The notes under the pieces were generated by a model. The model saw only the letters and a list, made by a program, of their open reading frames with translations, had not been told where the DNA came from and made no database searches. The translations under genes and the position numbers were made by a program. Source: TMP-86 sp039807285 (GTDB taxonomy: Bacteria; Pseudomonadota; Gammaproteobacteria; Steroidobacterales; Steroidobacteraceae). Taken from it: a DNA stretch of 64,000 bases. The DNA lies in contig JBGAGK010000005.1 in the NCBI GenBank assembly GCA_044226785.1, positions 62,001 to 126,000 of the forward strand, read 5' to 3'. Shown here piece after piece: positions 38,696 through 48,568 of the stretch (within the stretch, counting starts at the first letter, position 1; each line of letters starts with the position of its first letter).

Positions 38696-39463
38696 TCACA
38701 GGAAAACGGCCGTCAGCAGGTAGTCGAGAAACAGCGTGATCACCGCCGAGGTGACCACGGTCTGGGTGGTCGCGCGCCCGACGCCCTCGGCCGTGGGCGT
38801 CGCATGATAGCCCTGATACACGGCGATCAGACTGCAGGCCACGCCGAATGCCACGCTCTTCACGATGCCTTCACTGACATCCTTGAGCTCGACGGATGAG
38901 CGCATCTGCGACCAGAAACTGCCGGCGTCGACCGACATGAAATGGACCCCGACAAGCCAGGCACCGAAGATGCCCACCATGCTGAACACCATGGAGAGCA
39001 TCGGCAAGGCCACCACACCGCCCAGAAAGCGCGGCAGGACCACACGCCGGACCGGATCCACCGCCATCATTTCCATGGCCGACAGCTGGTCCGTGGCCCG
39101 CATCAGGCCGATTTCGGAAGTCAGCGCCGTCCCCGCGCGCCCCGCAAACAGGAGCGACGTGATCACCGGACTCAGTTCCTTGAACAGGGACACCGCTGCA
39201 GCCGTACCCAGGTAGGTCTCGGACCCGAACTTCTGCAGCAGGGTGAATCCCTGCAGCCCGAGCACCATGCCGACGAACATGCCGCTCATCATGATGATTA
39301 CGAGCGACAGCGTGCCCGTGTTGTAGATCTGGTCCGCCACGAGACCGAATCGCAACACCCCCCGGGGCGTGCGCCACAACAGCAACAGCAGGAATCGGGT
39401 CTGGGCACCGAGGCTCGCAACGGCGCCGAGGAAACTCTGCCACAGGTCCCGCAGCAGCTTCAT
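38696..39463 (-). CDS. mlaE: ABC permease MlaE
   Basis: A 255-residue inner-membrane permease of the phospholipid transporter. It contains the family signature GLQGFTLLQKFG, the FKELSPVITSLLFAGRAGTAL segment with the conserved Glu, EIGLMRATDQLSAMEMMAVDP, and a final hydrophobic helix. Five or six membrane segments are visible. It overlaps mlaF by 4 bases. It pairs with MlaF as the ABC unit and with MlaD. Confidence 0.95.
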   Translation of the reverse strand: MKLLRDLWQSFLGAVASLGAQTRFLLLLLWRTPRGVLRFGLVADQIYNTGTLSLVIIMMSGMFVGMVLGLQGFTLLQKFGSETYLGTAAAVSLFKELSPVITSLLFAGRAGTALTSEIGLMRATDQLSAMEMMAVDPVRRVVLPRFLGGVVALPMLSMVFSMVGIFGAWLVGVHFMSVDAGSFWSQMRSSVELKDVSEGIVKSVAFGVACSLIAVYQGYHATPTAEGVGRATTQTVVTSAVITLFLDYLLTAVFL

Positions 39464-40257
39464 GTTCCGCTGCCCTCACGCTGCAGGAGCGAGTGGAAGT
39501 AATCCGGCGCCGGATAATGAAATGGCACCGGGCCATCGGCCAGCCCGCCCATGAACTGATGCACCATGCCGGACGGGTCGCTGCGCAGCTGCGCTGGCGT
39601 GCCGGAAGCCGCGACCTTACCCCCCGACAGCAGGTAGCAGTGGTCTGCCACCGCGGTGATCTGGTCGATGTCGTGCGAGACCACGATGCTGGTCAGACCC
39701 AGGGTATCGTTGAGACGCCGGATCAGCCTCAGCACCACGCCCATGGAGATCGGATCCAGACCGACGAACGGCTCGTCGTAGATGAGCAGCTCGGGATCCA
39801 TGACGATGGCGCGCGCCAGCGCGACCCGGCGTCCCATGCCACCCGACAATTCTCCCGGCATGAGCGCCGCAGCACCGCGAAGCCCCACGGCCTGCAGCTT
39901 CATCAACACCAGCTGGCGGATGAGCCGTTCCGGCAGATCCGCGTGTTCACGCAAGGGAAAGGCCACGTTCTCGAAGACGTCCAGATCGGTGAGCAGCGCC
40001 CCGTTCTGGAACAGCATGCCCATGCGGCGCCGGAGGCGGTAGATCCCGTCGAGTGACAAGGCTCCGATGTCCTGCCCCCCCACCAGCACGGTTCCCCGAT
40101 CAGGCCGTACCTGACGGGTGATGAGCCGGAGCAGCGTGGTCTTGCCCGTACCACTGGGACCCATCACCGCCGAGATCCCGCCCTTCGGAATGAGGATTTC
40201 CAGATCCCGGAAGATGTAGCGGCCATTGACCGAGTAATCCAGATCCCGGATTTCAAT
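39460..40257 (-). CDS. mlaF: ABC ATPase MlaF; 5' end in conflict with the reading frame
   Basis: ATPase of the Mla phospholipid transporter. Visible motifs: Walker A GPSGTGKTT, the Q-loop region MLFQNGALL, signature LSGGMGRR, Walker B ELLIYDEPFVGLD and the H-loop VVSHDID. Upstream of Walker A the family sequence continues IIEIRDLDYSVNGRYIFRDL, but no ATG, GTG or TTG opens this frame before it. The first in-frame choice is ATT at 40257. A GTG at 40167 would remove the first strands. An ATG at 40288 opens the right beginning (MQQGLTDR) but in another frame that stops at 40253. Either an unusual ATT start or a one-base frameshift near 40265-40280 must be assumed. Confidence 0.85.
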   Translation of the reverse strand: MEIRDLDYSVNGRYIFRDLEILIPKGGISAVMGPSGTGKTTLLRLITRQVRPDRGTVLVGGQDIGALSLDGIYRLRRRMGMLFQNGALLTDLDVFENVAFPLREHADLPERLIRQLVLMKLQAVGLRGAAALMPGELSGGMGRRVALARAIVMDPELLIYDEPFVGLDPISMGVVLRLIRRLNDTLGLTSIVVSHDIDQITAVADHCYLLSGGKVAASGTPAQLRSDPSGMVHQFMGGLADGPVPFHYPAPDYFHSLLQREGSGT

Positions 40258-40361
40258 GATGGGTTCGATCGGTGAGCCCCTGTTGCATGGTTTCGGAACA
40301 AAAACTGGCGCGAATCATAGCAAAATCAAGTATCTGTTGTTTCAGCGGTTGGCACGGAGAC

Positions 40362-40387
40362 AAAAGAGGACTAAAATCGTCCCAGAT
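40362..40387 (+). promoter_or_regulatory. suf promoter with Rrf2/IscR-type operator
   Basis: GACTAAAATCGTC at 40369-40381 fits the core of IscR type 1 sites (GACT, four A/T, Y, AGTC) with one mismatch. TAAAAT at 40372-40377 inside it is a -10 box. A bound Rrf2 protein would thus cover the promoter, consistent with autoregulation by the first gene of the operon. No strong -35 box is seen. Confidence 0.55.
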
Positions 40388-40414
40388 CGTCCGTGGATCA
40401 TACGAAGGGTTTGC

Positions 40415-40876
40415 ATGCTGCGCATCGGGAAGCTGACTGACTATGCCACCGTGGTACTCGCGGTCCTCGCGAGGGACCCGCATCAGCACCGTGCAGCGAC
40501 CGAACTGGCGCAGCGCACCCATTTGCCGCGGGCCACCGTGAGCAAGGTGCTCAAGGGCCTGCAGCGTGCCGGTCTGGTGCAATCAGCGCGCGGCTCGCAT
40601 GGCGGGTACCGTCTGGCCCGAGACCCCGAACAGATCACCGCAGCCCAGATCCTGGACGTTTTCGAAGGCCCCATCGCCATCACCGAATGCGCAAGCCGGG
40701 CCAGCGATTGCGACATCGAGCAGGCCTGCGGCGTGGGACGCGCCTGGCAGCGCGTCAGTGCCCTGATTCGCGCCGCGCTGGAAGATGTCACCCTGCGGCA
40801 ACTGGCCGGACTGGATCAAGCTCTGGTCCACATATCCAGACTGCCTGGCAGCGTGCGTACCACGCTGCAGCGCTGA
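40415..40876 (+). CDS. Rrf2-family SUF operon regulator
   Basis: A 153-residue Rrf2 regulator. The winged helix-turn-helix spans about 1-65 (LRIGKLTDYATVVLAVLAR, then THLPRATVSKVLKGLQRAGL, then GSHGGYRLAR). Three Cys at 92, 99 and 105 match the cluster ligands of IscR (92, 98, 104), so it probably senses the Fe-S status by holding a cluster. It heads the suf operon, with sufB 17 bases behind, and is the likely ligand of the operator at its own promoter. It belongs to the SufR-like Rrf2 group of gammaproteobacteria rather than IscR itself. Confidence 0.9.
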   Translation: MLRIGKLTDYATVVLAVLARDPHQHRAATELAQRTHLPRATVSKVLKGLQRAGLVQSARGSHGGYRLARDPEQITAAQILDVFEGPIAITECASRASDCDIEQACGVGRAWQRVSALIRAALEDVTLRQLAGLDQALVHISRLPGSVRTTLQR

Positions 40877-40893
40877 ACCCGGATCGAGGTCCC

Positions 40894-42342
40894 ATGTCCA
40901 CCAATCCCCAGGATGTCGAAGCACTGGTTGCCCAGAAGTACCGCCACGGATTCGTCACGGACATCGAAGCCGAGAGCCTGCCGCCCGGCCTGGACGAGGA
41001 TGTGGTGCGCGCCCTGTCGCGCATCAAGCATGAACCCCAATTCCTGTGTGACTGGCGGCTCAAGGCCTTCAGGCACTGGCAGCGCATGCGGGAACCCGTC
41101 TGGGCAAAGGTGCACTTTGGTCCGATCGATTACCAGGCCATCTCCTATTATTCGGCCCCGCGCAAGCCGGCCAACGCGCCAAAGAGCCTGGATGAAGTCG
41201 ACCCGAAGCTGCTGGCCACCTATGAAAAGCTGGGCATCCCGCTGCATGAGCGCGCCGCGCTGGCCGGCGTGGCGGTCGATGCCGTGTTCGACAGCGTCTC
41301 GGTCGCCACGACATTCAAGGACAAGCTGGCGAAGGCGGGAGTGGTGTTCTGCCCGTTTTCGGAGGCCGTGCAGAAGCACACGGAACTGATCGAACGGTTT
41401 CTGGGCACCGTGGTGCGCTACACGGACAACTTCTTCGCCACGCTGAATTCGGCCGTGTTCTCAGACGGCTCGTTCGTGTACGTACCCAAGGGTGTTCGCT
41501 GCCCGATGGAACTGTCCACCTATTTTCGCATCAACGCCGCAAAGACGGGGCAGTTCGAACGCACGCTGATCATCGCGGATGAAGGCGCCTCGGTGAGCTA
41601 CCTGGAAGGCTGCACGGCACCGATGCGCGATGAAAACCAGTTGCACGCCGCCGTGGTTGAACTCATCGCCATGGACGATGCGCGGATCAAGTACTCGACG
41701 GTGCAGAACTGGTACCCGGGCGACGAGAATGGCGTGGGCGGCATCTACAATTTCGTCACCAAGCGGGGCGAGTGCCGCGGCGCCCGCTCGCACATCTCCT
41801 GGACCCAGGTGGAGACCGGTTCGGCGATCACCTGGAAATATCCAAGCTGCATCCTCAAGGGCGAGTCCTCCGTGGGCGAATTCCATTCGGTGGCGCTGAC
41901 CAACCACCATCAGCAGGCCGATACCGGCACCAAGATGATCCACATCGGCCGCAACACGCGCAGCACCATCGTCTCCAAGGGGATTTCCGCAGGCAAGGCG
42001 CAGAACACCTATCGCGGACTGGTGAGGATTCTTCCCGGCGCTCACCATGCCCGCAATTTCACCCAGTGCGATTCCCTGCTGATGGGAGATCAGTGCGGCG
42101 CGCACACTTACCCCTACATGGAAGTGAAGAACGACAGCGCCACGGTCGAGCACGAGGCCAGCACCTCGAAGATCAGCGAGGACCAGCTCTTCTATTGCCT
42201 GCAGCGGGGCATCTGCGCGGAGGATGCGGTCAACATGATCGTCAGCGGCTTCTGCAAGACGGTCTTCAAGGAGCTGCCGATGGAATTTGCCGTGGAAGCC
42301 CAGAACCTTCTGGCGGTGAGCCTGGAGGGCGCGATCGGCTGA
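40894..42342 (+). CDS. sufB: Fe-S assembly scaffold SufB
   Basis: A 482-residue SufB, the scaffold on which the cluster is built within SufBC2D. Typical segments: FVTDIEAESLPPGLDEDVVR, LNSAVFSDGSFVYVPKGVRC, CTAPMRDENQLHAAVVELIA with its Cys, and NTYRGLVRILPGAHHARNFTQCDSLLMGD with the key Cys (near 405-410). Length is normal (E. coli 495). It is followed by sufC after 29 bases. Confidence 0.96.
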   Translation: MSTNPQDVEALVAQKYRHGFVTDIEAESLPPGLDEDVVRALSRIKHEPQFLCDWRLKAFRHWQRMREPVWAKVHFGPIDYQAISYYSAPRKPANAPKSLDEVDPKLLATYEKLGIPLHERAALAGVAVDAVFDSVSVATTFKDKLAKAGVVFCPFSEAVQKHTELIERFLGTVVRYTDNFFATLNSAVFSDGSFVYVPKGVRCPMELSTYFRINAAKTGQFERTLIIADEGASVSYLEGCTAPMRDENQLHAAVVELIAMDDARIKYSTVQNWYPGDENGVGGIYNFVTKRGECRGARSHISWTQVETGSAITWKYPSCILKGESSVGEFHSVALTNHHQQADTGTKMIHIGRNTRSTIVSKGISAGKAQNTYRGLVRILPGAHHARNFTQCDSLLMGDQCGAHTYPYMEVKNDSATVEHEASTSKISEDQLFYCLQRGICAEDAVNMIVSGFCKTVFKELPMEFAVEAQNLLAVSLEGAIG

Positions 42343-42371
42343 GCCGGTGCGAACAGGAAAGAGGAAAACAG

Positions 42372-43126
<755 letters not shown>

Positions 43127-43130
<4 letters not shown>

Positions 43131-44449
43131 GCGCATCACCGCTCCCGGCTGCAGTCACTGAAGCCTGGGCCCGGCGCGACGCGCGCCAGGGCCAAGGCCA
43201 GGGTTCGGCCTCCCTGCATGAGCTTCGTGCAGCTGCCATGGCAAAGTTCAACCGGCTGGGGTTGCCGACGCCCCAGGATGACAGCTGGAAATACAGCAAT
43301 CTTCGGGTGCTGTCCCAGGTCGGCACCATTCCAGCCGCCAATGCCCCTGCTCCAGCACGCTCCGGCTCCTGGCTGGATCCCGGGCGTTCATGGCCCACAC
43401 TGCACCTCCCGCCCGCCTCGGCGCCGCACGCCGACCTGCCGTCGATCGAAGGCTGCGCGCTGCAGCGCCTGTCACAGCTCGAACGGCTCGACCCCCGGCA
43501 TCTGCTTGAACTGTCGCCGGTGGCAACCGACAGCGAAATTCAGCGCTGGCTGTTGCTCAACACCGCGCTGTACGACGACGGTCTGCATGTACACCTGACC
43601 GGCCAGCTGCGTTCACCCCTGCTGATCCTGCATCATCCGCCCCGTGAGGGGACCCATGCGCTGTCCAATTCACGTGTGATCATCGAGGCCGACGCGAATT
43701 CGCGCGGCATCATCATCGAGCACCATCTCGACGCAAGCGCCGCGCAGCTTTGCAATTCGGCCAGCATCATTCACCTGGGCAGGTCGGCGAGACTCGAACA
43801 CTATCGGATCTTTTCGTCCGGCACGAAATCCCGGCACCTGGATCACCTGCTGGTTCGACAGGCGGCGGATTCCACCTTCCTCCAGCACACCGTGGTGCCT
43901 GGCAGCGGCTTCGTCCGCACGACACTGGAGGCCGGGCTGTGCGGACCCGGTGCTTCGCTCGACAGTCACACGCTGATGGCCGCACATGGCGAGGATCTCC
44001 CGGATTGCGTCAATCTGGTCAGCCATGAGGCGCCGCAGACCCGCAGCCGGCAGACCGCGCGTCTGATCGCAAGCCGCAACGGGCGCGCCGCTTTCAACAG
44101 CAAGGTCACAGTCGCCCCCGGTGCACAGAAGGCCGACTCCGTGCAGTCCTGTCGCGGGTTGCTGCTGTCACCCGGCGCTGAAATCGACACCCGCCCGCAA
44201 CTGGAAATATATGCCGATGACGTCAAGTGCTCGCATGGAGCCACGACCGGCCGGCTGGATCCCGACATGCTGTTCTACCTGCTCTCGCGCGGCATCGATC
44301 CGGCGACGGCGCAGAGCCTGCTGGTATTCGCCTTCCTTGCCGATGTCCTCACCGGCATGTCCCTTGAATCCGTGCGTACTGCCATCGAGGATCATCTGGT
44401 GTCCCTCCTGCCCGACACCAGCACCCTGCAGCAATTCCTGTCGCGATGA
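43127..44449 (+). CDS. sufD: Fe-S assembly protein SufD
   Basis: A 440-residue SufD, partner of SufB. The N-terminal helical part ends with RLGLPTPQDDSWKYSNLR; the beta-helix core runs from about 160 to 360. The C-terminal part KCSHGATTGRLDPDMLFYLLSRGID carries the conserved His, and ends in a helical tail. It overlaps both sufC (4 bases) and sufS (4 bases). Confidence 0.95.
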
Positions 44450-45693
44450 GCACCGCCCTGAAAGCCCAGTCGCCATCATTCGACCCGCTCCACGTGCGGG
44501 CCGCATTTCCGCTCCTCGGCCGCAGCATCAACGGGCAGCCACTGGCCTATCTCGACAACGCGGCCTCTTCCCAGCGGCCCCTGCAGGTGATCGAGGCGCT
44601 GGACGACTATCAGCGCCGCCACCATTCCAACGTGCACCGCGGGGTGCATGCCTTGAGCCAGGAAGCCACTTCCCTGTTCGAGTCCTCACGGGAACGCCTG
44701 ATGCGGTTCATCAATGCCGCCTCGACGCGCGAAATCATCTTCGTGCGCGGCACCACCGAGGGCATCAACCTGGTGGCACAGGCCCATGCCAGGCCCGTCC
44801 TTCAGGCAGGCGATGAAGTCCTGATCACCGGACTCGAACATCACGCCAACATCGTGCCCTGGCAGCTGGCATGCGCCCAGACCGGTGCGAAACTGGTGGT
44901 CGCACCGATCGATGAACGCGGTGAGGTGGCGGTTTCGTCGGTGGTATCCCGGTTCGGACCACGCACGCGGATACTCGCCTGTGCACATGCTTCCAACGCA
45001 CTGGGCACGGTGCTTCCGGTGCGCGAGCTCGTCGCTGCGGCGCGAGCGCGCGGCATCGTCACCGTCGTGGATGGAGCGCAGGCCATCCCTCATCTCGAAC
45101 TGGATGTGAGCGCCCTCGGCTGCGATTTCTACGCATTCTCCGGCCACAAGATGTTCGGACCCACCGGGATCGGCGTCCTGTATGGACGTGAGGAACTGCT
45201 GCAGGCCATGCCGCCCTGGCAGGGGGGCGGCGACATGATCCTCACCGTGAGCTTCGAGAAGACCACGTACAACGCCCTGCCCCACAAGTTCGAGGCCGGG
45301 ACGCCCAATATCGAAGGCGCGATCGGCCTTGGCGCTGCCGTGGACTACCTGGGGTCCCTGGACCGGGCCGCGGCACACGCCCATGAAAACGCATTGCGGG
45401 CCCACGCGGAACGCGAGCTCGGCAGGATTCCGGGTCTGCGGATCATCGGCACATCAGGCCACAAGCTCAGTCTCACCTCGTTCGTGCTCGAGGGTGTTCA
45501 CCCGCACGATCTGGGCACCATCCTGGACGAACGCGGCGTCGCCATCCGGACCGGCCATCACTGCGCCATGCCGGTCATGGACTTCTTCGACCTGCCGGCG
45601 ACGGCGCGCGCCTCCTTCGCGTTCTACAACACGTTCGACGAAGTGGATCGCCTGGTCGCCGGCGTCGATGAGGCCAGACGGCTGTTTGCCTGA
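44446..45693 (+). CDS. sufS: Cysteine desulfurase SufS
   Basis: A 415-residue PLP enzyme of the group II desulfurases, supplying sulfur from cysteine. The PLP-binding Lys235 is in FSGHKMFGPTGIGVLYG, and the catalytic Cys373 in RTGHHCAMPVMDFF. ITGLEHHANIVPWQ is also typical. The partner here is probably SufU, encoded next, since no sufE is seen. Confidence 0.96.
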   Translation: MSTALKAQSPSFDPLHVRAAFPLLGRSINGQPLAYLDNAASSQRPLQVIEALDDYQRRHHSNVHRGVHALSQEATSLFESSRERLMRFINAASTREIIFVRGTTEGINLVAQAHARPVLQAGDEVLITGLEHHANIVPWQLACAQTGAKLVVAPIDERGEVAVSSVVSRFGPRTRILACAHASNALGTVLPVRELVAAARARGIVTVVDGAQAIPHLELDVSALGCDFYAFSGHKMFGPTGIGVLYGREELLQAMPPWQGGGDMILTVSFEKTTYNALPHKFEAGTPNIEGAIGLGAAVDYLGSLDRAAAHAHENALRAHAERELGRIPGLRIIGTSGHKLSLTSFVLEGVHPHDLGTILDERGVAIRTGHHCAMPVMDFFDLPATARASFAFYNTFDEVDRLVAGVDEARRLFA

Positions 45694-45703
45694 AGGAACC
45701 CTG

Positions 45704-46156
45704 ATGGATCTGGCCGACCTGTACCGCGACGTGATCCTCGACCACAACCGGCAGCCGCGCAATTTCGGCCCGATGGATCCGGCCGATGTCACGATGGAGG
45801 GGTTCAACCCGCTGTGCGGCGACCGGCTGACCCTGCGCCTGCGATTCGAGGGAGACCGGATCAGTGATGTGCGCTTCGAAGGCAAGGGCTGCGCCATCTC
45901 CACGGCATCGGCCTCGCTCATGACCGAAGCCGTCAAGGGCAGGACGCGCGCGGAAGTCGGCCGGCTGTTCGATCGCGTTCATGAACTGCTGACCAGCGAT
46001 GCCGCGATGCCGCCCGAAGACCTGGGCAAGCTCGCTGCCCTGTCCGGTGTCCGCGAGTTCCCTGCACGGGTCAAGTGTGCCAGCCTCTGCTGGCATACGC
46101 TCAATTCAGCGCTGAAGTCCGCCGGGCAGCGGCCTGATGCCGTTTCCACGGAATGA
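45704..46156 (+). CDS. sufU: SufU-type sulfur-transfer protein
   Basis: A 150-residue IscU-fold protein of the SufU type. Ligands are present: Cys38 and Asp40 in NPLCGD, Cys63 in GKGCAISTASASLM and Cys125 in ARVKCASLCW. The loop inserted between about 78 and 120 is the SufU hallmark absent from IscU. SufU binds zinc and takes sulfur from SufS. It lies 10 bases after sufS and overlaps sufT by 4. Confidence 0.92.
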   Translation: MDLADLYRDVILDHNRQPRNFGPMDPADVTMEGFNPLCGDRLTLRLRFEGDRISDVRFEGKGCAISTASASLMTEAVKGRTRAEVGRLFDRVHELLTSDAAMPPEDLGKLAALSGVREFPARVKCASLCWHTLNSALKSAGQRPDAVSTE

Positions 46157-46713
46157 CCGCCATGTATCATCACGCAAATGAAGCCATTATGGTGAACCGG
46201 GCCGTAAAGGCCATTGCCATTCCCGCCGGCATCGAAGTCAACCTCAAGGTGGGTTCCGTGGGGTACATCACCCAGGCGCTGGGAGGGAGCTTCACCGTCT
46301 ATATCGACGGCAACCTGTTCCGCATCGCCGGGTCCGATGCCGACGCGATCGGCAAGGAAGCCGCAGCGGCTCCGCAAGTGCTGCCAGACGCCTCGGAAGA
46401 GGAAATCCGCAGCGTCGTATGGAAGCAGCTCCGGACCTGTTATGACCCCGAGATCCCGATCAACATCGTCGACCTTGGGCTGGTCTATGAGTGCGACGTG
46501 ACGCGAAGCCCGGACCAGACCCGCCATGTCTCGATCAAGATGACCCTCACTGCCCCGGGTTGCGGCATGGGTGAGGTTCTGGTGCAGGATGTCAAGGAGA
46601 AGGTCTCGATCGTACCCACGGTAACCAGCGTCGATGTGGAACTGGTGTTTGATCCGCCCTGGAACAGGTCCATGATGTCGGTGGAAGCGCAACTGCAGAC
46701 TGGAATGATGTAG
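46153..46713 (+). CDS. sufT: Fe-S assembly factor SufT (DUF59/MIP18)
   Basis: A 186-residue protein with a C-terminal DUF59 (MIP18) domain: RTCYDPEIPINIVDLGLVY, then KMTLTAPGCGMGEVL with the conserved Cys at about 137, and VDVELVFDPPWNRSMMS at the end. The N-terminal region, about 10-85, is the extension found in SufT of proteobacteria. It acts in the maturation of Fe-S proteins after SufBCD. Last gene of the operon; sixA follows after 40 bases. Confidence 0.92.
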   Translation: MTAMYHHANEAIMVNRAVKAIAIPAGIEVNLKVGSVGYITQALGGSFTVYIDGNLFRIAGSDADAIGKEAAAAPQVLPDASEEEIRSVVWKQLRTCYDPEIPINIVDLGLVYECDVTRSPDQTRHVSIKMTLTAPGCGMGEVLVQDVKEKVSIVPTVTSVDVELVFDPPWNRSMMSVEAQLQTGMM

Positions 46714-46753
46714 TGATCTCTCCCGCCAACCTTGCTGTTTCGACGGTCCGCAC

Positions 46754-47269
46754 GTGGAACCACGCCGGCTGACCCTGCTTCGCCACGGCAGCGCTGAATC
46801 ACCGGACCTGTGGCCGGAGGACTTCGAGCGCCCCCTGACCAAGCGGGGACTCGCCGAAGTCCGCGAGATGGCGCGCCGCATGCTTGCCCGGCGTGAAATT
46901 CCGGACCTTGTCCTGGCCAGTCCCGCCGAACGTACATGGTCCACGGCGCTCCTGCTCGCCAGGGCCCTGGATCTGGACGACAGACAGGTGCGGTGCGAAC
47001 GCACCCTGTACCTGGGTGCGGCCGAGGGTATCTGGACGCTGGTATCGCAGCAACGCGAAGCCGCGCGTCACCTGCTCATCTGCGGCCACAATCCCGGGCT
47101 TTCAGACCTTGCCAGCCGGCTCGGGCACATGCCGCGGCGCCATGAACTGCCCCCGGCCGGCAAGGTGCTGGCCACATGGCCGGACCTTTCCTGGGATGCG
47201 CTCAGCCCGCGCTCCGCCCTGCATAGCGACTACGACGACCCGGAAAAGCCTGCGCCCGACTTCGGGTGA
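46754..47269 (+). CDS. sixA: Phosphohistidine phosphatase SixA-like
   Basis: A 171-residue histidine-phosphatase protein. The catalytic LLRHGSAES motif puts the nucleophile at about His11; a second His is in LLICGHNPGLSDLA. The small size fits SixA, which removes phosphate from His-containing phosphotransfer domains. The start is GTG at 46754. It is not clear that it belongs to the suf transcript. Confidence 0.88.
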   Translation: MEPRRLTLLRHGSAESPDLWPEDFERPLTKRGLAEVREMARRMLARREIPDLVLASPAERTWSTALLLARALDLDDRQVRCERTLYLGAAEGIWTLVSQQREAARHLLICGHNPGLSDLASRLGHMPRRHELPPAGKVLATWPDLSWDALSPRSALHSDYDDPEKPAPDFG

Positions 47270-47271
47270 TG

Positions 47272-47303
47272 AGGCGAGGCGGCCCCGCGCGCCCGCCTCG
47301 CCT
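47272..47303 (+). terminator. Hairpin after sixA
   Basis: AGGCGAGGCGG (47272-47282) and CCGCCTCGCCT (47293-47303) pair perfectly over 11 bases around a 10-base loop. No T-run follows, so termination is likely but not certain. It lies three bases after the sixA stop. Confidence 0.55.
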
Positions 47304-47318
47304 GCAACGGCCCACCGG

Positions 47319-47324
47319 TATAAT
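47319..47324 (+). promoter_or_regulatory. -10 box of the kbl-tdh operon
   Basis: TATAAT at 47319-47324 is a perfect -10 box 36 bases before the kbl ATG, and comes just after the hairpin that closes the preceding gene. The matching -35 region lies in the hairpin arm and is poor. Confidence 0.5.
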
Positions 47325-47359
47325 CACATGCGCTTTCGGACCCGCTGGGAGGCTGGTAC

Positions 47360-48568
47360 ATGCTGGATGAGTTTCGTGAACGGCTGCGACGGGATGAACT
47401 TGCGCTGGAGAAGGAAGGGCTGCTCAAACGCGAACGCGTGATCGACTCTGCGCAGGGCCCGACCGTGCGTCTGGCCGATGGCCGCGAACTGATCAACCTG
47501 TGCGCCAACAACTACCTGGGCCTGGCCAACCATCCCGAGGTGTGTGAGGCGGCGCATCACGCCATCGACCGCTACGGGTATGGCATGGCCTCGGTGCGTT
47601 TCATCTGCGGTACCCAGAGCGTGCATCGCGATCTGGAGGAGCGCCTGAGCGCCTTCCTCGGTGTGGACGATGCCATCCTGTATTCCTCCTGCTTCGACGC
47701 CAACGGCGGGCTGTTCGAAACCCTGCTCGACGAGCAGGATGCGGTGATCAGCGATGCGCTCAATCATGCCAGCATCATCGACGGCATCCGGCTGTGCAAG
47801 GCGCGACGGCTCCGCTACGCCAACGACGACCTGGATCAGCTGGAACAGGCGCTGAAGGATTCCCGGGATGCCCGCGTCCGGCTGATCGCCACCGACGGTG
47901 TGTTTTCCATGGACGGTTCGATCGCCCGCCTGCGGCAGATCTGCGATCTGGCTGACCGGTATGGGGCTCTGGTCATGGTGGACGACTCCCATGCCACGGG
48001 TTTCATGGGCGCGACCGGACGCGGGACACATGAATACTGCGATGTCATGGATCGCATCGACATCCTGACAGGAACGCTGGGCAAGGCGCTCGGAGGCGCC
48101 AGCGGCGGCTACGTTGCAGCCCGCCGCGAGATCGTGGCCTGGCTGCGCCAGCGCTCCCGTCCCTACCTGTTCTCCAATTCGCTGGCACCGGTGGTGGCGG
48201 CCACCACGCTGCGCGTCCTGGAACTGCTTGAGTCCTCAGCCGACCTGCGCAGCAGGCTCCATGCCAATGCTTCCAGATTCCGGTCGGGCCTCGCGGCGCA
48301 TGGCTTCGAACTCGTACCGGGCGAACACCCGATCATTCCCGTCATGCTGGGCGATGCGCGTGTGGCGGGTGCGCTGGCCGAGCGCCTCCTGGCACTGGGT
48401 GTGTACGTGGTCGCGTTCTCGTTTCCGGTGGTGCCGCGCGACAAGGCGCGAATCCGTACCCAGATGAACGCCGCCCATGACCCGGACCAGCTCGATCGGG
48501 CCATCGCCGCGTTTTCACAGGCCGCCCGCGACATCGGGCTTCATCGGGGAAAGGTGAGGACATCATGA
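47360..48568 (+). CDS. kbl: Glycine C-acetyltransferase (2-amino-3-ketobutyrate CoA ligase)
   Basis: A 402-residue PLP enzyme that splits 2-amino-3-ketobutyrate with CoA to glycine and acetyl-CoA, the second step of threonine breakdown. Typical features: LCANNYLGLANHPEV, the Lys region TGTLGKALGGASGGY (PLP Lys near 244), and VDDSHATGFMG with the PLP-binding Asp and His. The ATG at 47360 follows GGGAGG. It overlaps tdh by 4 bases. Confidence 0.96.
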   Translation: MLDEFRERLRRDELALEKEGLLKRERVIDSAQGPTVRLADGRELINLCANNYLGLANHPEVCEAAHHAIDRYGYGMASVRFICGTQSVHRDLEERLSAFLGVDDAILYSSCFDANGGLFETLLDEQDAVISDALNHASIIDGIRLCKARRLRYANDDLDQLEQALKDSRDARVRLIATDGVFSMDGSIARLRQICDLADRYGALVMVDDSHATGFMGATGRGTHEYCDVMDRIDILTGTLGKALGGASGGYVAARREIVAWLRQRSRPYLFSNSLAPVVAATTLRVLELLESSADLRSRLHANASRFRSGLAAHGFELVPGEHPIIPVMLGDARVAGALAERLLALGVYVVAFSFPVVPRDKARIRTQMNAAHDPDQLDRAIAAFSQAARDIGLHRGKVRTS

